The notes beneath the pieces are model-generated. The model made no database searches. It saw only the letters and a list, made by a program, of their open reading frames with translations, and was not told the DNA's origin. 64,000 nucleotides of DNA from Caprimulgus europaeus. Taxonomy: Eukaryota; Chordata; Aves; Caprimulgiformes; Caprimulgidae. The stretch's first letter is position 1. The number at the start of each line of letters is the position of its first letter. Of the stretch, positions 45,561 through 58,264 are shown piece by piece. The stretch covers positions 73,389,474 through 73,453,473 of the forward strand of contig OU015528.1 of assembly GCA_907165065.1 (NCBI GenBank), written 5' to 3'. The position numbers and the translations under genes are program-made.

Positions 45561-48500
45561 GAATAATAATGGGGCAAAATCTGGAGATGGGTTGAACTTG
45601 TATTTAAAGTAGCAAAATAGGATTTGATACACCTGGCCCTCTTGAAGATATTTTTTGTGGCCTTTAGTGAGTATTTCAATCCCTCTGTGACTTAATATGC
45701 AAACATCCACATGTTTATCTGGCTATCTTTAGCTGTGTGTTTATTCCCTGATTTTGGTGCAATAATTACTTAAGGATTCTCCCAGGTCCTTTCATTTATC
45801 TTCCACATTTAATTTTTGCTTTACTCTCTGCCTTTTGCAGAGTAGGTGAAAGGATTCCCTAGTTCAGGATTCCCTAACCTAGTATTTGTCTCTGGAGTGA
45901 ACAGTATCAGACTTAAGAAAAAAGAATTAAAACTAGTGCAAATGTAGTGAGGTCTTGCCTCAGTGAAACCCACCAGTAAAATCTGCAAAACTTAAAAACG
46001 GCACCTCACCTGTTGTGGATCTAATGTATTTTACAAATCTGTTACCTGATCCTTTTAATGGATGTCCCCATTTTACGAGCTATGGAGAAAGAATCAGTCA
46101 GCACTCCCCATGCAGCCACCCTATCCCATTCATAGCTTCGTAGGTCATTCTCATATTCCATCCCTCCTTCCACAATAGAGTAGTTCAGATGCCTTTCACC
46201 TTTTTCCCATTATAAATGCTCTTTTCTAGACCTTCCAACAGGGAACACCTGAACTCAATGACCTAAGCAATTGCTTCTCTCAGTTTCCATTAGTGGGAGG
46301 TATGTGGCTTGCACTGTATATGCTTTACAGATGATCCGTCTCCTATGGGACTATGCCTTGTTTGCTAGGGATGTCAAAACTCTGGAAAAGTAAATTCTTA
46401 GCTAGAATCATCTATCAAATGTACTTTACCTTCAGAGTGGCAATTTAAGTTTGTTTGTATTTGTGGCACTTAAGAGGTCTGTCTGCTTTTATTTCCTCAT
46501 GAAATAAACTTTTTTTTTGTTTGTGCTTTAGTCTTTATGAAATTGAGTAAGACACATCTAATACCAATATATTGTTTTGATTCATAATAAATAACATGAA
46601 ATGGTTTTGTTGTTATTGTTTATTTGTTTGATTGGGTTTTTGCTAAATGAAAGGATTTGAACAAAAGATCCAGGTTAGTGAAACATATTTGAGGTAGAAT
46701 CATCTAAATACTGAATCAAGAAGATTTATCTTACACTAGGCAACTAAAGGGTCTTTAACTGAAGATCAAAATCATTTAAAAAGTCTTGTCAGGATAGGCA
46801 TACCATCATGTCATGTGTCAGAAGCTGTAAGAATAGGGCTGCTCTAAGAGGAAGATGAGCCAGGAGCCATGGGTGCCCACCACACGGGCATCCTTGTTGA
46901 GATGGCACAATCCTGCCATATCTGAGCAGAGCAGGACTGGTGACAGCAACATGTCTGAGCCAGCCCAGTGAGCACAGGACAAACTTGAAGCAATGAGTCA
47001 GGTCTGCAGTTGATCCAGTCAACACATCAAGGACCAGGCACAGGGATACATGTAACATGGCTCAGGCAAGGGCTGCAGGCACAGGTTGAACCTTGCTTCT
47101 GGGTTATGGACAGAGTGTGTGTGAGTCCCAGATAAGTTAGCTCAGGGTAACTAGTGTCTTTTCACACACTCAGGCCTGGAGAAGTTTCTCACACAGTTAC
47201 TGGGGGCACTTCAGCTCAGAGCAATATAGTTACAAATCCAGGAGTGAAGACTGTGGGACAAACACCCATGTTTGTCTTTTATTAAAAAATAAACATCCCT
47301 CAGCTACAAATATCATCTGCAATACTCCTGACAGTATGGCTGACTGCGGTAGAAAAACTGAATTTTATATGCCAAGAAGGTTCGGCTAGACTTGTACTCT
47401 CTAAAAGAGCACAGGGTGGATATAATGACTGCAATAAAGACAGTTGCTGCCCTTTGCGGGTAACTGCTGTTATGCTTGGGCACAGCTAGAGAGACAAAGA
47501 AATTAACTCCTTGCCTAAAGTGCTAAGCAAATCACAATTTATTTCATTATTACTTGGGGAAAGGATCTCAATTAAATTAATTGCTCTACTTTGCAGTTTA
47601 TTTTGGTTGGTTCAAGCTTACTTTAAAAAGAAAGGTCTATACCACCAAAATAGAAACAGAGGTATTGTATGAGCCATGGAATACACAAGCATATAAAACT
47701 CAGGTTACGGATTGCCCTCAGTGGAGTTCACCTTTTCACTGTCTATAAGTAAGGGTCTTTTTTTCTGTAAATGTAGGTAGAATTCTAGTTTGGGGAATAA
47801 TCCTAGTGAAATTGCTAATGCTGAGAACAAGTATTTTGGCTACTGTGAATTTGGAATCACATTACTCCCAGATCAATGCTTCTGATTTTTTGAAAGGCCT
47901 CACAGACATATGAGCCTCAGACAAGCCACTAGAATAAATCTATCACAAAATCCTGTACAGTCTTGGCATGAACACTCATGAATTGAACCAAACCCTCTAG
48001 GGAGGATCTTTTCTGCCTGATGTCTCAGAATTATGGGATAATGAGAAGAATAGAAAGTTGAATGTGCCCATGACTTCTCACCCAGAATCTGGGTTACCCC
48101 AAAATCAATCTTTCAAAAATTAATATGGGTGGGAAGCTAATTAGTACTTTAACATGCCATGTGAGCTCCTATGTAGTAATTTTCCCAAATAGAAAAAAAT
48201 AAGGCAGAAATATTTACACGTGGGACCTGTTTATGACTGATTTCTCCAGGCACTGGTAAGGAATCACACAGCAAGCTGACATCTTGCAATTTACAGACTG
48301 GGTTGTATTGCAAATTCATGGTTCAATGCATCTTCTTCAGGTTAAATGCTCTTTCATTTAAAGGATATTAAATGCCAATCTTGCAAGGGATTTTAAGTAA
48401 GATATTGTCAAGGCCAAGGTGATAAATCAGATTTTACAACTTAAGGCACAAAAGCCATTTTTGATCAATACCAATCTCTTCCTTCTATGCACGGTGATAA

Positions 48501-49715
48501 TTCCTGATGTCAACTGGACAGTGTGCATCAGAACAAACAGTCCTGTATCACTTCAACACTTAACAAAAGGAAGAGATTGTGGCAGCTTCAACTGTGAGTC
48601 AGGACACACGCATCTCTTGACCAGTTCCGTTACAGACATTAGCCAGCAACTTAATATTTCCAGTCAGTAAAAAGAGTTAGTGAAAAATAAATAACTATGT
48701 AGTCAGAATTCCTTTGGTGGACACTAGGAAGAATGCAGGACTGAGAGCACAACACAATTATACGACTGTGTCCCATTCTTTAACATCAAGACTCAACATA
48801 ACCTCTCTAAGTGTGACGAGAACCTGGAATCTCTGCTAACAGAAAATGCTTTCTTAAGGGAAAAATATATATTTTTTTCTTCCTTTCCAAAAGTATTCAC
48901 TAACTGACCGCTTCTTTACCAAGCACCAGTCATTTCTAGTGCTCTTGTCAGCCTTCATGCAATGCCCAGATATTAGTTCTGAAGTATCTTACTGTGAGGT
49001 CAGGGAATGGTTTTCACCAACTCAGGACATAACACTACTATCTCTGTCTATACAAATCTGTTTTTTTTGGATATTAATCAAGACAAGGAACTAGGACAAG
49101 CAACTCCTACTGCTCTCTGAGGCAAATAATACTTAAAATGAGTGTAATCAATAGCACTCTGTAGGTTGACTTAGCCTACAAAATGTTTCTGTAGAGCCCA
49201 ATACATTTTTCTCTTATAGGGATAGGATAGTGACTATTGCAGCAGTGATCTCTGCCTAAATAGATTTTTTCTGTACCTGTTTCAGTGGGACAGAAATGTC
49301 CAGACTGATGCTGCTGATGGTGTGAGAATGGGAGATGATAGCTTCTGCTGTAGTAACTGCTGCTGTCACTCCTACCTGGCTGTTACTTGTCCTATCCCCT
49401 GTTCCCTTTCTCTTAATCTTCCCCATGGCAGAAGCTTGGTTTACCTTGGTAGAACCAGGCATATTTGGCTCATGTGGTTGTACAGCTTTGCTTGCATTTA
49501 AAAGCAGGAAGGAAAGTATTGCTCTTGATAGAAGAGAATAATAGGAATTGATATCGAAAGAACATCCCCTTCTGCTTAAAACAGTGTGACATTAAAAGTT
49601 AGTTACATACTAGCTAGGCCTAGTCAAGCTTATAGTCTAAAATAGATAATGGGAGACTTGAGGCGTTGAATCTTTAATGATAGTTATGCTAGAATAAACC
49701 ATTTTTGTGGAGACA
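45561..49715. other. AT-rich unique sequence with one GC-richer block
   Basis: No gene recognised. The segment at about 46790-47300 is richer in GC than its surroundings, contains an 89-codon minus-strand frame (46789-47058) with no recognised domain, and ends close to AATAAA (about 47289). It may be an old LTR or other repeat I cannot name. Confidence 0.55.
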
Positions 49716-49719
49716 GAAG
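49716..49719. repeat. candidate target-site duplication, left copy (GAAG)
   Basis: GAAG directly precedes the LTR start TGTTGC and recurs at 50095-50098. The match extends to CAGAAG if the right boundary is moved 2 bp into the LTR, so 4 bp is the minimal reading. Confidence 0.6.
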
Positions 49720-49934
49720 TGTTGCAAACAGGCCAAGAGATGAACTAAACATGTGCAGAAGAAAAATTCAACTAAAGGGCACAGTGACAAAGGTTTCTAT
49801 GATCATAAGATGACCCCTGAAGACGACCAGTATGCATGCAAAAAGGACATATAAATGTATTAATTATTTATTGGAAATGTGATCAGTATGTTAATAATTT
49901 CTAGGAAAATAAATGAATATGCATGTTTTGATAG

Positions 49935-49940
49935 TATAAA
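49935..49940 (+). promoter_or_regulatory. LTR TATA box (TATAAA)
   Basis: Located 85 bp upstream of the AATAAA signal inside the LTR, consistent with a U3 core promoter. Confidence 0.6.
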
Positions 49941-50019
49941 GCTTTTGGAGAGGGACAAGTTGGTATGTACGATAAGCATGTACAATAGGTGAAGTGATCC
50001 CCTGTGCATCCAGTGCTGT

Positions 50020-50025
50020 AATAAA
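50020..50025 (+). promoter_or_regulatory. LTR polyadenylation signal AATAAA
   Basis: Sits about 70 bp before the LTR end, in the usual place near the R/U5 boundary. Confidence 0.7.
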
Positions 50026-50094
50026 GAATGCCTGCTTTCTAAAACTTCAAAATGAGTCTTAGAGAGTTTCTTTCAACCAGCTTTTTTGGTATCA

Positions 50095-50098
50095 GAAG
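50095..50098. repeat. candidate target-site duplication, right copy (GAAG)
   Basis: Matches 49716-49719, directly after the LTR terminal CA. Confidence 0.6.
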
Positions 50099-53000
50099 AT
50101 TTATGAGCATGACGGTTGCAAGAAAGGGAGAAGAGGCAGACAGTCTGCTGCTATGAGGGAGTGAAGATGCTGGGATATATTAATAACTGTCACCTCATTT
50201 AGCTGTTGCGCAGACAGCTGTAGGTGAGGATAAGAGCAGTTTTGTATAAAGAGAGAAGGACACAAAGGAAATGAAAATCTGCAGCTCTACTGAAAGAGTT
50301 GAGGTTGGGGATGAAGAAAGCTGAAGTTTCTTTAGCTGTGCTGCAAAGAAAGGGTAAGGCTCTGAGGATGTGGGCCTGAGGTCAGATCCTGTCTTTGCAG
50401 TTGGGTCACACTGCACAAACTGTGCAAAAGCTGACTCCATAATAATGCAAAAGAATTTATAAATAGAAATACATTAAAGCTTCTCTAGCTCAATTTCTTC
50501 TTCTCTGTGAGCTGCTCCTTCTCAGGGTAGAATTTCTGTGAGTAGTTCATCTGAGTACAGCATTTGTACAGTGAACTGAACCATTGATTTAAATCACTTT
50601 GGTGCTATGTCATTTATTCTAGGACAGGTTTGAATCAGACTGAAGTTCTATAAACCTAATTAAGAAAAAACAAAACCTTCTCTATTGAAAATTTGCATTA
50701 AAAAATATAATGAGCTAAAGGCAAGTTCCAAAATAATATTTACATGCTTTCGGTGATGCCTAAGCAGAAATTAAGTTCTTAAAGTATGTGTTGTTAAATT
50801 ACTTCAAGTGATCTAGAAAAACACAGTTTGATGATAAAACAAACAAAACATCTCTCTTAGACACCAAGATCTCTAAATTTATGAAACAAATCTTGAAAAA
50901 AATAGACCTTGAAGGCAGCACAAGAAGTTGTCTAGTCACAACTTTGTTAAAAAAAAAAACAAAGCAAACAATAAGATCCCAAACCATACCATCCTACAAC
51001 AATACTGTCACAATGCTTTTCATCTAGAAACATAAAAAGAAGTCTTCCTGGGGCTTCCATTTTTCTAACCATTGGAGATATTTAGGTCTAAAGAAAGTTT
51101 TTATCCCTCCCTAGAAAACCTTGTCCTGTTTTGTTATAAGATGGTGACAGCTGCAATGCCACTACTTCTGCAGCATTTCTAGCAATTCTGTTCCTAAAAA
51201 CACTTTAGTAATGGACATGTCACAAGCTTCATATTTAATCACAGGTGACCATCACAATTAATACTGAACTATGTAACTGTTTCTGGTCACAAACTGAAAT
51301 AATCTATTTTTAAGTGGACCAAATTTTATTAGCTTGCTTTTGAGACTAGTGGAAGAAAGTATCAAAAACCTTACTGAACTCAGCATCTGACATTTAGAAT
51401 GAGACTCAGATTAAGCAGCTCACATTTAAGTATCTCTCTGTAGTTTTCTAAATGTGATTTAAATGCTTCGGATCTTATTAGAGTTGAAGAAGATCTCATA
51501 GTACGATCAGTGGAAACTGGAAAATGTAACTGGTTAAAGATATCTAGTTTAGGAAAAACTGAGTATTTCTCTCAAATTTCTTGACTTTTTTAACCAAGAA
51601 CTTGTAATCAACCACCCACCAAAGTGTCCTGTGCAAACCGAGACTCCTTGTGGTCTCCAAGACATCTTCACAGGCTTTGAAAATGTTACAGGGATCTATG
51701 GAAGAACTCATCTTTCTGGAACAGCGGCTGTAGGGCATAAGCTAAGAAACCTCAAATGTCACAAAATATCTATGTTTGCCATTTAAGACAGCATATCAAT
51801 ATTATAGAGGATCAGATACAACTAATATCTATGCTCCTAGTAAATTGTTATGCAAGTATTCAGTTAGGAGTTAGGATTTTAAGAAGTTGACTGGAGCTAG
51901 GCATGAGAGACTGTACAGATCTACAAAAGAAGATTTTTTTAAAGAAGTATATTTTCCAAATATTTTCCAAAGAATATGCTGTAAATATTGTAATTGCAAT
52001 AAAACCTAGGAGCCCTTTATCGCATTAAGATCATATAGAACAATGACAAACACAAGTGAGTTTTGTCATGTAGAGCTTACCACTCTAAGTGGTAATTAAT
52101 TAACACTCTAATTATGAGTGGTATTATCACTCATAATACCACTCTACTCTGTATTTTTGCAATTGATTGCACATATCTACAGCTTCTGGCAGCCATTTAT
52201 AGGACTAAGGATTCTGTCTTCTCATGTACTGTCTTAAAATGTGAATCTTGATAAAATAGTTCTTAAAGACTTGAACAGAAAATTAGAACTTGCAGGATAA
52301 AGTCATTTTGCAACAGGGTTAAAATAAAAGGTGTTACATTTATTTAGTTTTATTTGTAAACTTGCCCAGTTGAGTGAATAGAGGAATATTTTGCTAAACC
52401 AGGAAAACAGGAAACCAAAACATGAACTTCCTAAGCACAAAAGGCCAAAAGAATGTAATTCTTTCCTCAGAATGGTTGTCCTAAAGAGATTTACTATTTC
52501 ATTTAAGAAAGACTTGAAGCTACATATTTCCCCTTGGGCACATTGGAAAGGTTTGTGACCTTGGAGTTAGATTTTATCATCTGCTGGCCAAGATTCAAGT
52601 TTATGCAAATGGTTGAGTCCTGATACCACTGTCTTCTAATGTCTTTTATAGTTTGTTGGAAATTTAGTTTTATACATAATAGCTTACCTCTGATGTACTT
52701 TGCTTATAAAGTGAATTTGCTGGCAGTGTGCTTTTGCAGGGGGATAGGGGAATGTGTTTGAGTTTTTAAAAGCCCTTATGAATAACAGCGTGCTTTTGCA
52801 TTTGATTTCAACACCACACCCACCGTTGTCTACTACTCACTGAAAGAAGCATTCATTTACCAATAGATTGCATAACTATGGTTATTCTAGGCACAACAGG
52901 AGTATAAAACAAAACAATCTTTTGTTTTCCTGACATATGTGTGTTATTTTCACAAATTTCAATTTAAGCAATCGGAAGTGTTGTTAAGAGTTTTCCATCA

Positions 53001-55149
53001 AAGATAGTAAAGATAGATGATTCTACAGCATCTGGGAGTAACCTCCCTTTATGCTTGATGCATTAGTGTCCTGTGAGAACAATAACACATGCACATGTTT
53101 TGCTGAAACCTGGATGAGAAAGTGAGATAACTTCTCCAGTGATGACCCAATTAAAGTTAATATAACTGTATCTACCACATCTATACTGGAACTCTTGCAC
53201 TTAGTCCATGAAGAGCACACAGTCTACAGCTGTTTGACTGTTTTAATTATTAAGCAGCAACATAAGTGCACAGCAAAGAACCTAATGACTGGGAATGGGC
53301 ACAAGTAGAACACCTCATCTGAGAACACTTCACTCTGGGCCAGAAATTTTGATTTTAACCAGTGTCCGGTTTTAAGATTTCAGTTTTCCCTGGACTTTGA
53401 GTGATGGTACTACTGATACTTGAAAAATTCAACACTGGCGTGAGCTATTTAGTTTGGCTCTCTTGCTGCCAGAGTTGAACCAATAACCACAAAATAAAGG
53501 GAGATGCAGATCTAGCACGGGGTTCATATGTGACTATGGTAGTTCACGCTGGGATCCCAGATAGTGCTTGTGATACTTGCTACGCAGTGAGACTGAACAC
53601 TGAAGGCAAAAAAGGTTTCAGAAGCTGAAAATCTTTGCCCCACATAACTTGAGTTTTTCCTCCGCAGCATGTCTTCATGGTACAGAATATTGGTAGCTGA
53701 AATGGATCCAGTACCAGAAGCAGTTTAGCTGCAGAAATCCAGCAACTTGCCCAAGTTCACTTACTCTACTGGGAGACACTCATCCATACTTACCAATTAT
53801 CAGCACTGACATCTGTGAGAACACTTGTTTCCATTTATTAGTTGTGTATTGACAGGAAAATGAAGGCTATAGAAGCGATCTTTTTTATCTGAGATGAAAG
53901 GAAACTCAGTAAACAGGAATTATATTAATTTTTATGCATATTTTAAATGAATTTGCAATGCAAGAATAATAAATCAAGGACTTTTTTTTTTTTTTTAAAG
54001 TACAGTGGCAAGAACAATAACAATGAAACCACTCCTCATAAATGAACTCACCTGTCTGTGGGCCAGATTATGAGCTCAATTACATTGATATGAATCTGTA
54101 GTAGCGCCACAGAAAGCAATTAATCTTCTTGTTATTCTCACTATTTTAATTGCAAATAGAATCTGCTGTTACATGCCCAAGAATCTGAATTTTGTGACCT
54201 TCAAGGTCTTGCAAAGACCCTGAAAACCTCAGTGCTACTCTAAGCTGCTTATCTATACTAGTATCAGTGACCCTAAGCCAATTAGAAAGAACTATGAAAT
54301 TCTAAGAGCAAAGGTGAAGACATCAGAATAACAATAGGTGCTTTTGTCTATTTGTCTATTTTTGTCTTTTCTCACAAATTAGTGCAATGGTATAGACATA
54401 TACAGTCAGATAATAACCTTTTAGAGTTACTTACTGAATATTTTCTTATGGAAGTCATTACATAACAGATAAGTTTCTAACACTGAACTTCCTTGGCAGT
54501 GTTCATTAAAGAAGGTCCACAAAGAACATTGAGTGTTCAGCTGACAAAGCAGGGGAAGAAAACCTAAGAACATCACCATTAAGCAACCTGGCAAAAATTG
54601 CTTCACACATTCAAAGAGGATTCTAAAAATATGGAAGCTAGCTGAAAACTTCTGTAGGAAAATTAGAAAGGCCTCATGAGTAGTTCAGCTATTTATGCAG
54701 GAATGTCCGAAGAGCGGGATTAAATTAGAAAAATTCAAAATCTTGGAATATCATAATAAAAATTATGTATTATCATTTAAGAGACATATTAGAGTAAGTC
54801 ATAGAACTAGAATTATGTAAAAGGAACTCATATCTGAGGAAAATTTAAGATCTTTTCTTTTCTGTATACTAATATTTTATGTTTGCTTTCATTCATGAAG
54901 AAGTGATAGTAAAAGGTAAAAGATACTGAATATTTCTCAATAAAGGTAAAAGAAGAAAAATAGAGGTACAGGATGTGCTGCAGACTGCCTAATATAAGAA
55001 AGAAAAATTTTATAGTTTTAAACCATTAGAAAAATGCACAGATAGCCTCAATGAAGAGCCTAGCTAGATTTTTTTGAAAAACAATAAGGCAGAATACAGA
55101 AATATGTAACAAAAAATGTATTGAGACCAACCTTTTCTTTAGAAGGTGA
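50099..55149. other. AT-rich unique sequence, no recognised gene
   Basis: No gene or recent transposon recognised. A short perfect inverted repeat lies at 52116-52144 and a T-run at 53982-53996. Confidence 0.65.
52116..52144. repeat. 12-bp perfect inverted repeat, 5-nt loop
   Basis: GAGTGGTATTAT (52116-52127), loop CACTC, ATAATACCACTC (52133-52144). A further ACTCTAAGTGG/ACTCTAATTATGAGTGG similarity just upstream suggests local duplication. Confidence 0.93.
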
Positions 55150-55262
55150 AACAAGTCATTGAAGAACTAGCCATTCTAGATTTAGTTCTAACAGGTAGAG
55201 AGGAACTACTTAAGTATTGGTATGAAGGATGAGATAAAGTCACTATGAGCTGAATGAAAATA
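55150..55262 (+). mobile_element. ancient CR1 endonuclease fragment
   Basis: Translation from about 55151 contains EELAILDLVLTGREELLK, which corresponds to the conserved endonuclease stretch AILDLLVTN-x-x-E of CR1 ORF2 (compare the copy at 9409-11810). The flanking sequence is too decayed to define ends. Confidence 0.65.
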
Positions 55263-56329
55263 TCCTCGCGTCGCAGTTAATGCTTCGTTGCCAAGCTATG
55301 AAGATATATCAGGTAGTATCCTATACCTATACTGTGGTTCCTTATCAGTTCAGTATTTCAGTATTTTATTTAATGACTCAGGTAAAGGAATAGAAAATAG
55401 ATTTATTGAATTTTTTTTTTTTAATATTTTTTTATTTTAGATGCTCCTTCCAGATTCTGCATTTCCTTTTTGTTGATAACTTCTCTCTCGTATTAGCTTT
55501 CTGACTACTGGCTCTTGGGACATCCAGAATCCTTGACCCACTGTTGCAAATCCAGAATACAATATCCAAATGTAAAGGTGCAATCTACTGATTTACACAT
55601 AATTAATACATTTTTAATTAATAAATGTTGCTTTTTTCTTTTTTATTGTCTCCTTTATCTTAAACTTATATGGAAACTTTGTTCCTAGCTGCACTATAGT
55701 TCAAGTTGGCATCTTAAAATGCTGTGGCTAGGAAAATTTGCAGTCTGTGTATAATCCTTGATACAGTATAGCAGGTGTTACAGACGTTGGTATATTGTCT
55801 ATGTGCTTATCAATTATGTTATCCATTTCTCAATTATTATTTACCCTGCTAAAATAGATAACTTTCATAATTTTCTGGCTTGCATAGCTTTACCTTAGAC
55901 AGTATACTACTCTTTTTTTCCTTTAGTGTGAGACCTACACACATCAGTAATTTCACTTGACATCCCACGTGGTTTCCCACCCCTGGATAATCACCCACCT
56001 GAGACAGATTCATCACGTGGAGCACAGAAGGCTGATACAGGTTTTCAGCACACACACATAAGATTAAGGAAGTAGAAACAGTTTAAAATTATGCTTTGTT
56101 TGCAACATCATAATTTTCTTAAATAGATACTGCTTATTTCGAGACAGAACACAACTGGAGAAGCATCATATAAGTGTTGATCTCCTAGTTGACAACTACC
56201 CACAAAGTATTTATTCCTGACTAATTTTAGCAATGTTTTTCACTCACTGTCATTGCTTTAAAATTTCAATTTCACACACTGATTAGCTCAGTAATATTAT
56301 CAGTTTCTTTTCTGAGTTGTGAAGCACTG
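55263..56329. other. AT-rich unique sequence
   Basis: About 1.1 kb; T-run near 55410-55438; no feature recognised. Confidence 0.55.
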
Positions 56330-57190
56330 ATGAATTCAAGCAGAGCTAGGAAGGAGGTCACAAGCAGCCTACAAGGCAGTATCAAAATTCAAAATGATCT
56401 TGAGAAACCAGGGAAATAAGATGAAATCCAACAAGATGAAATTCAACATTGAGAAGTAAAAGGCACTGCACCCCAGAAGAAGAAATAATATGTGTAACTA
56501 CAAAAAGAGGAACAGCTCATGAGGCAGCAGTATGCCAAGAGAGACCTGGGAATGATAGTACATTCCGAGAAGAATGAAAGTCAACAGAGAGATGATGATT
56601 CAAAACTGTGAATCTCATTCTGTGATTCATTAAGACCATGTGAGAGGTAAGATATGGGAAATAATAATTAAATTTCACCCACCACTCTTCCAGTGATCTA
56701 CTGTTTAATTTTAGGCACTATAGTAGAAGATATATGTAGCCCCAAAAGTTCGAAGGAGAAATAGTAAGAGAAAAAAAGTTTATAAAACATGACTTACTGA
56801 GAAAGATTGAAAAAAAATGATTCCTTTTGTCTACAGAAGGGAAGACAGAGAATGAGACAGAACGGTTATCTTCAATATGTAAAATGGTGTTACAAAAAAA
56901 GGTGGTGATTAATTGCTTTCTACATTCACAGGGGATAAGGGAAAAAGAAATTAGTTTAACTTGCAAAAGCATAGTAAGAAACACATCCCAATTACAAGAA
57001 AGTAAAGCACTGGAACAGGTTATCCAAGGAAGCTGTAAAATCTACCCCACAGGAAATTAAAAAAAAAAAAAATGTTTTCAGAAAAGCATCTGACAGAAAT
57101 GGTTAAGATATGCCCATCTCGTCTCATATCCATGAGACAGATGAGAACATGTTCTCTTGAGATCCTGTCAAGATTTATGTTTCCAGGTTT
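56330..57190 (+). mobile_element. ancient CR1 LINE, RT C-terminal part and 3' UTR
   Basis: Heavily decayed but ordered similarity to CR1: TCAAAATTCAAAATGATCTT, AACAAGATGAAATTCAAC, GAGACCTGGGAATGATAGTA, AAAATGGTGTTACAAAAAAA, GCACTGGAACAGGTTATCCA, then a 3' UTR reminiscent of CATCTGaCAGaaATGGT and a TTGAGATCCTGTCAAG near the end. All in plus orientation. Short open frames (77 codons at 56827-57060) correspond to the ORF2 C-terminus but are not functional. Confidence 0.75.
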
Positions 57191-58142
57191 TTTGATATTT
57201 AAAGATAGAAGCAATGGTATTTGAAAATAACTAGAAATGTCATAGGGGTGGTAAGGGTGAGAAAACTGCTGAAAATTGAGAAATGAATTTGAAATCACTA
57301 ATTCACTGATGGTGAGTACATTAGTTATACTCGCAGTATCTATTTTTTAAATGCTTCAAGGATGCTGAAAGGATATGGATGTCCTTGGTTTATACCATAA
57401 CTATAAATTCAGAGTGGAAATAAACACTGATTTGATTTTGGTTTTGGTTTAAATAGGTCATTTCTAGGAGTTTGAGATTAAGTTAGTCTTCATGGGTGTA
57501 TTTCATCTCACTAATCTTAGCCTGTGGCAACTTTGATGTTTCTATCTGAGTTTATCACCCCAGCTACCTTTTGTAGTCCATAAAAGGAAATATGTGAAAT
57601 AATGCATGATTCATCTGATGAGTTTAGAAACCTGTTTTACGATGAGATTAAATGTACTGTGAAAATGTCGTTTCCTCCAGAGGCTGTAAGAAAAATTCTA
57701 GACAATTAAATTAATTCTACCCACAACCTCAAGTTGGTACCCACCATCTCACCTGCCATCCTCCTTAAGAAGCCAACAGCAGAGATGACCATAGAACAGA
57801 ATTCCATCATTAATTTGTCACTATATCAGATTTATTCATAGTGGGAAAACCCTCCATCCTTTATTTTTACCCTTCAATATGAGAAAAGATGATCCGAAGA
57901 ATGGACTAATGTCCATAGTTTATTGAATCCATTACTTTCCCATCCATTACAGGTCCCTCTACATCAGTTGCCATATACGGATAATCACGATAACGATACT
58001 TACTTCCTAGATGTGTTAAACTCCTTAATTTACTATTATTTCGGAAAAGGTTTGATATTTTCAAATAGGAATTGCTCTGCACACTAGGAGATTAAGAAAA
58101 TGCTGCTAACTGCACAAGCAGGTGAAATTATATTTGTGCCTG
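57191..58142. other. AT-rich unique sequence
   Basis: No feature recognised. Confidence 0.6.
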
Positions 58143-58264
58143 TCACAGAATCACAGAATGCTATGGATTGGAAGGGACCTCGAAAGATCATCTAGTCCAA
58201 TCGCCCTGCCAGAGCAGGAACACCTAGATGAGTTCACACAGGAAGGTGTCCAGGCGGGTCTGTT
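58143..58264 (-). mobile_element. CR1 LINE 3'-end fragment
   Basis: Plus strand reads TCACAGAATCACAGAATGCT, TTGGAAGGGACCTCGAAAGA, TCATCTAGTCCAATCGCCCT and GAGCAGGAACACCTAGATGA, ending near CCAGGCGGGTCTG. About 120 bp of well-preserved CR1 tail in reverse orientation, clearly younger than the CR1 remains on either side. Confidence 0.95.

Larger units (their letters stand above)
49720..50094 (+). mobile_element. solo LTR of an endogenous retrovirus, plus orientation
   Basis: A 375-bp block starts TGTTGCAAAC and ends GGTATCA, flanked by GAAG on both sides. It carries a TATAAA box (49935-49940), an AATAAA signal (50020-50025), and the 3' end AAAACTTCAAAATGAGTCTT followed by AGAGAGTTTCTTTCAACCAG, a pattern I recall from avian LTRs. 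TG/CA ends, promoter and poly-A signal occur in the right order and distance. No internal retroviral sequence is adjacent, so it reads as a solo LTR. The 4-bp duplication would suit a class I (ERV1) element, but the boundary is not certain enough to fix the class. Confidence 0.82.

Noticed and set aside
46789..47058. 89-codon minus-strand open frame in GC-richer sequence
   Set aside because: No recognised domain, no conserved start context or splice structure; kept only as part of an unassigned block.
57143..57156. 14-bp palindrome GAGAACATGTTCTC, containing a p53-like decamer GAACATGTTC and hormone-receptor-like half-sites
   Set aside because: It lies in the decayed 3' UTR of an old CR1. 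Only one p53 half-site is present, and the receptor half-sites lack the 3-bp spacing.
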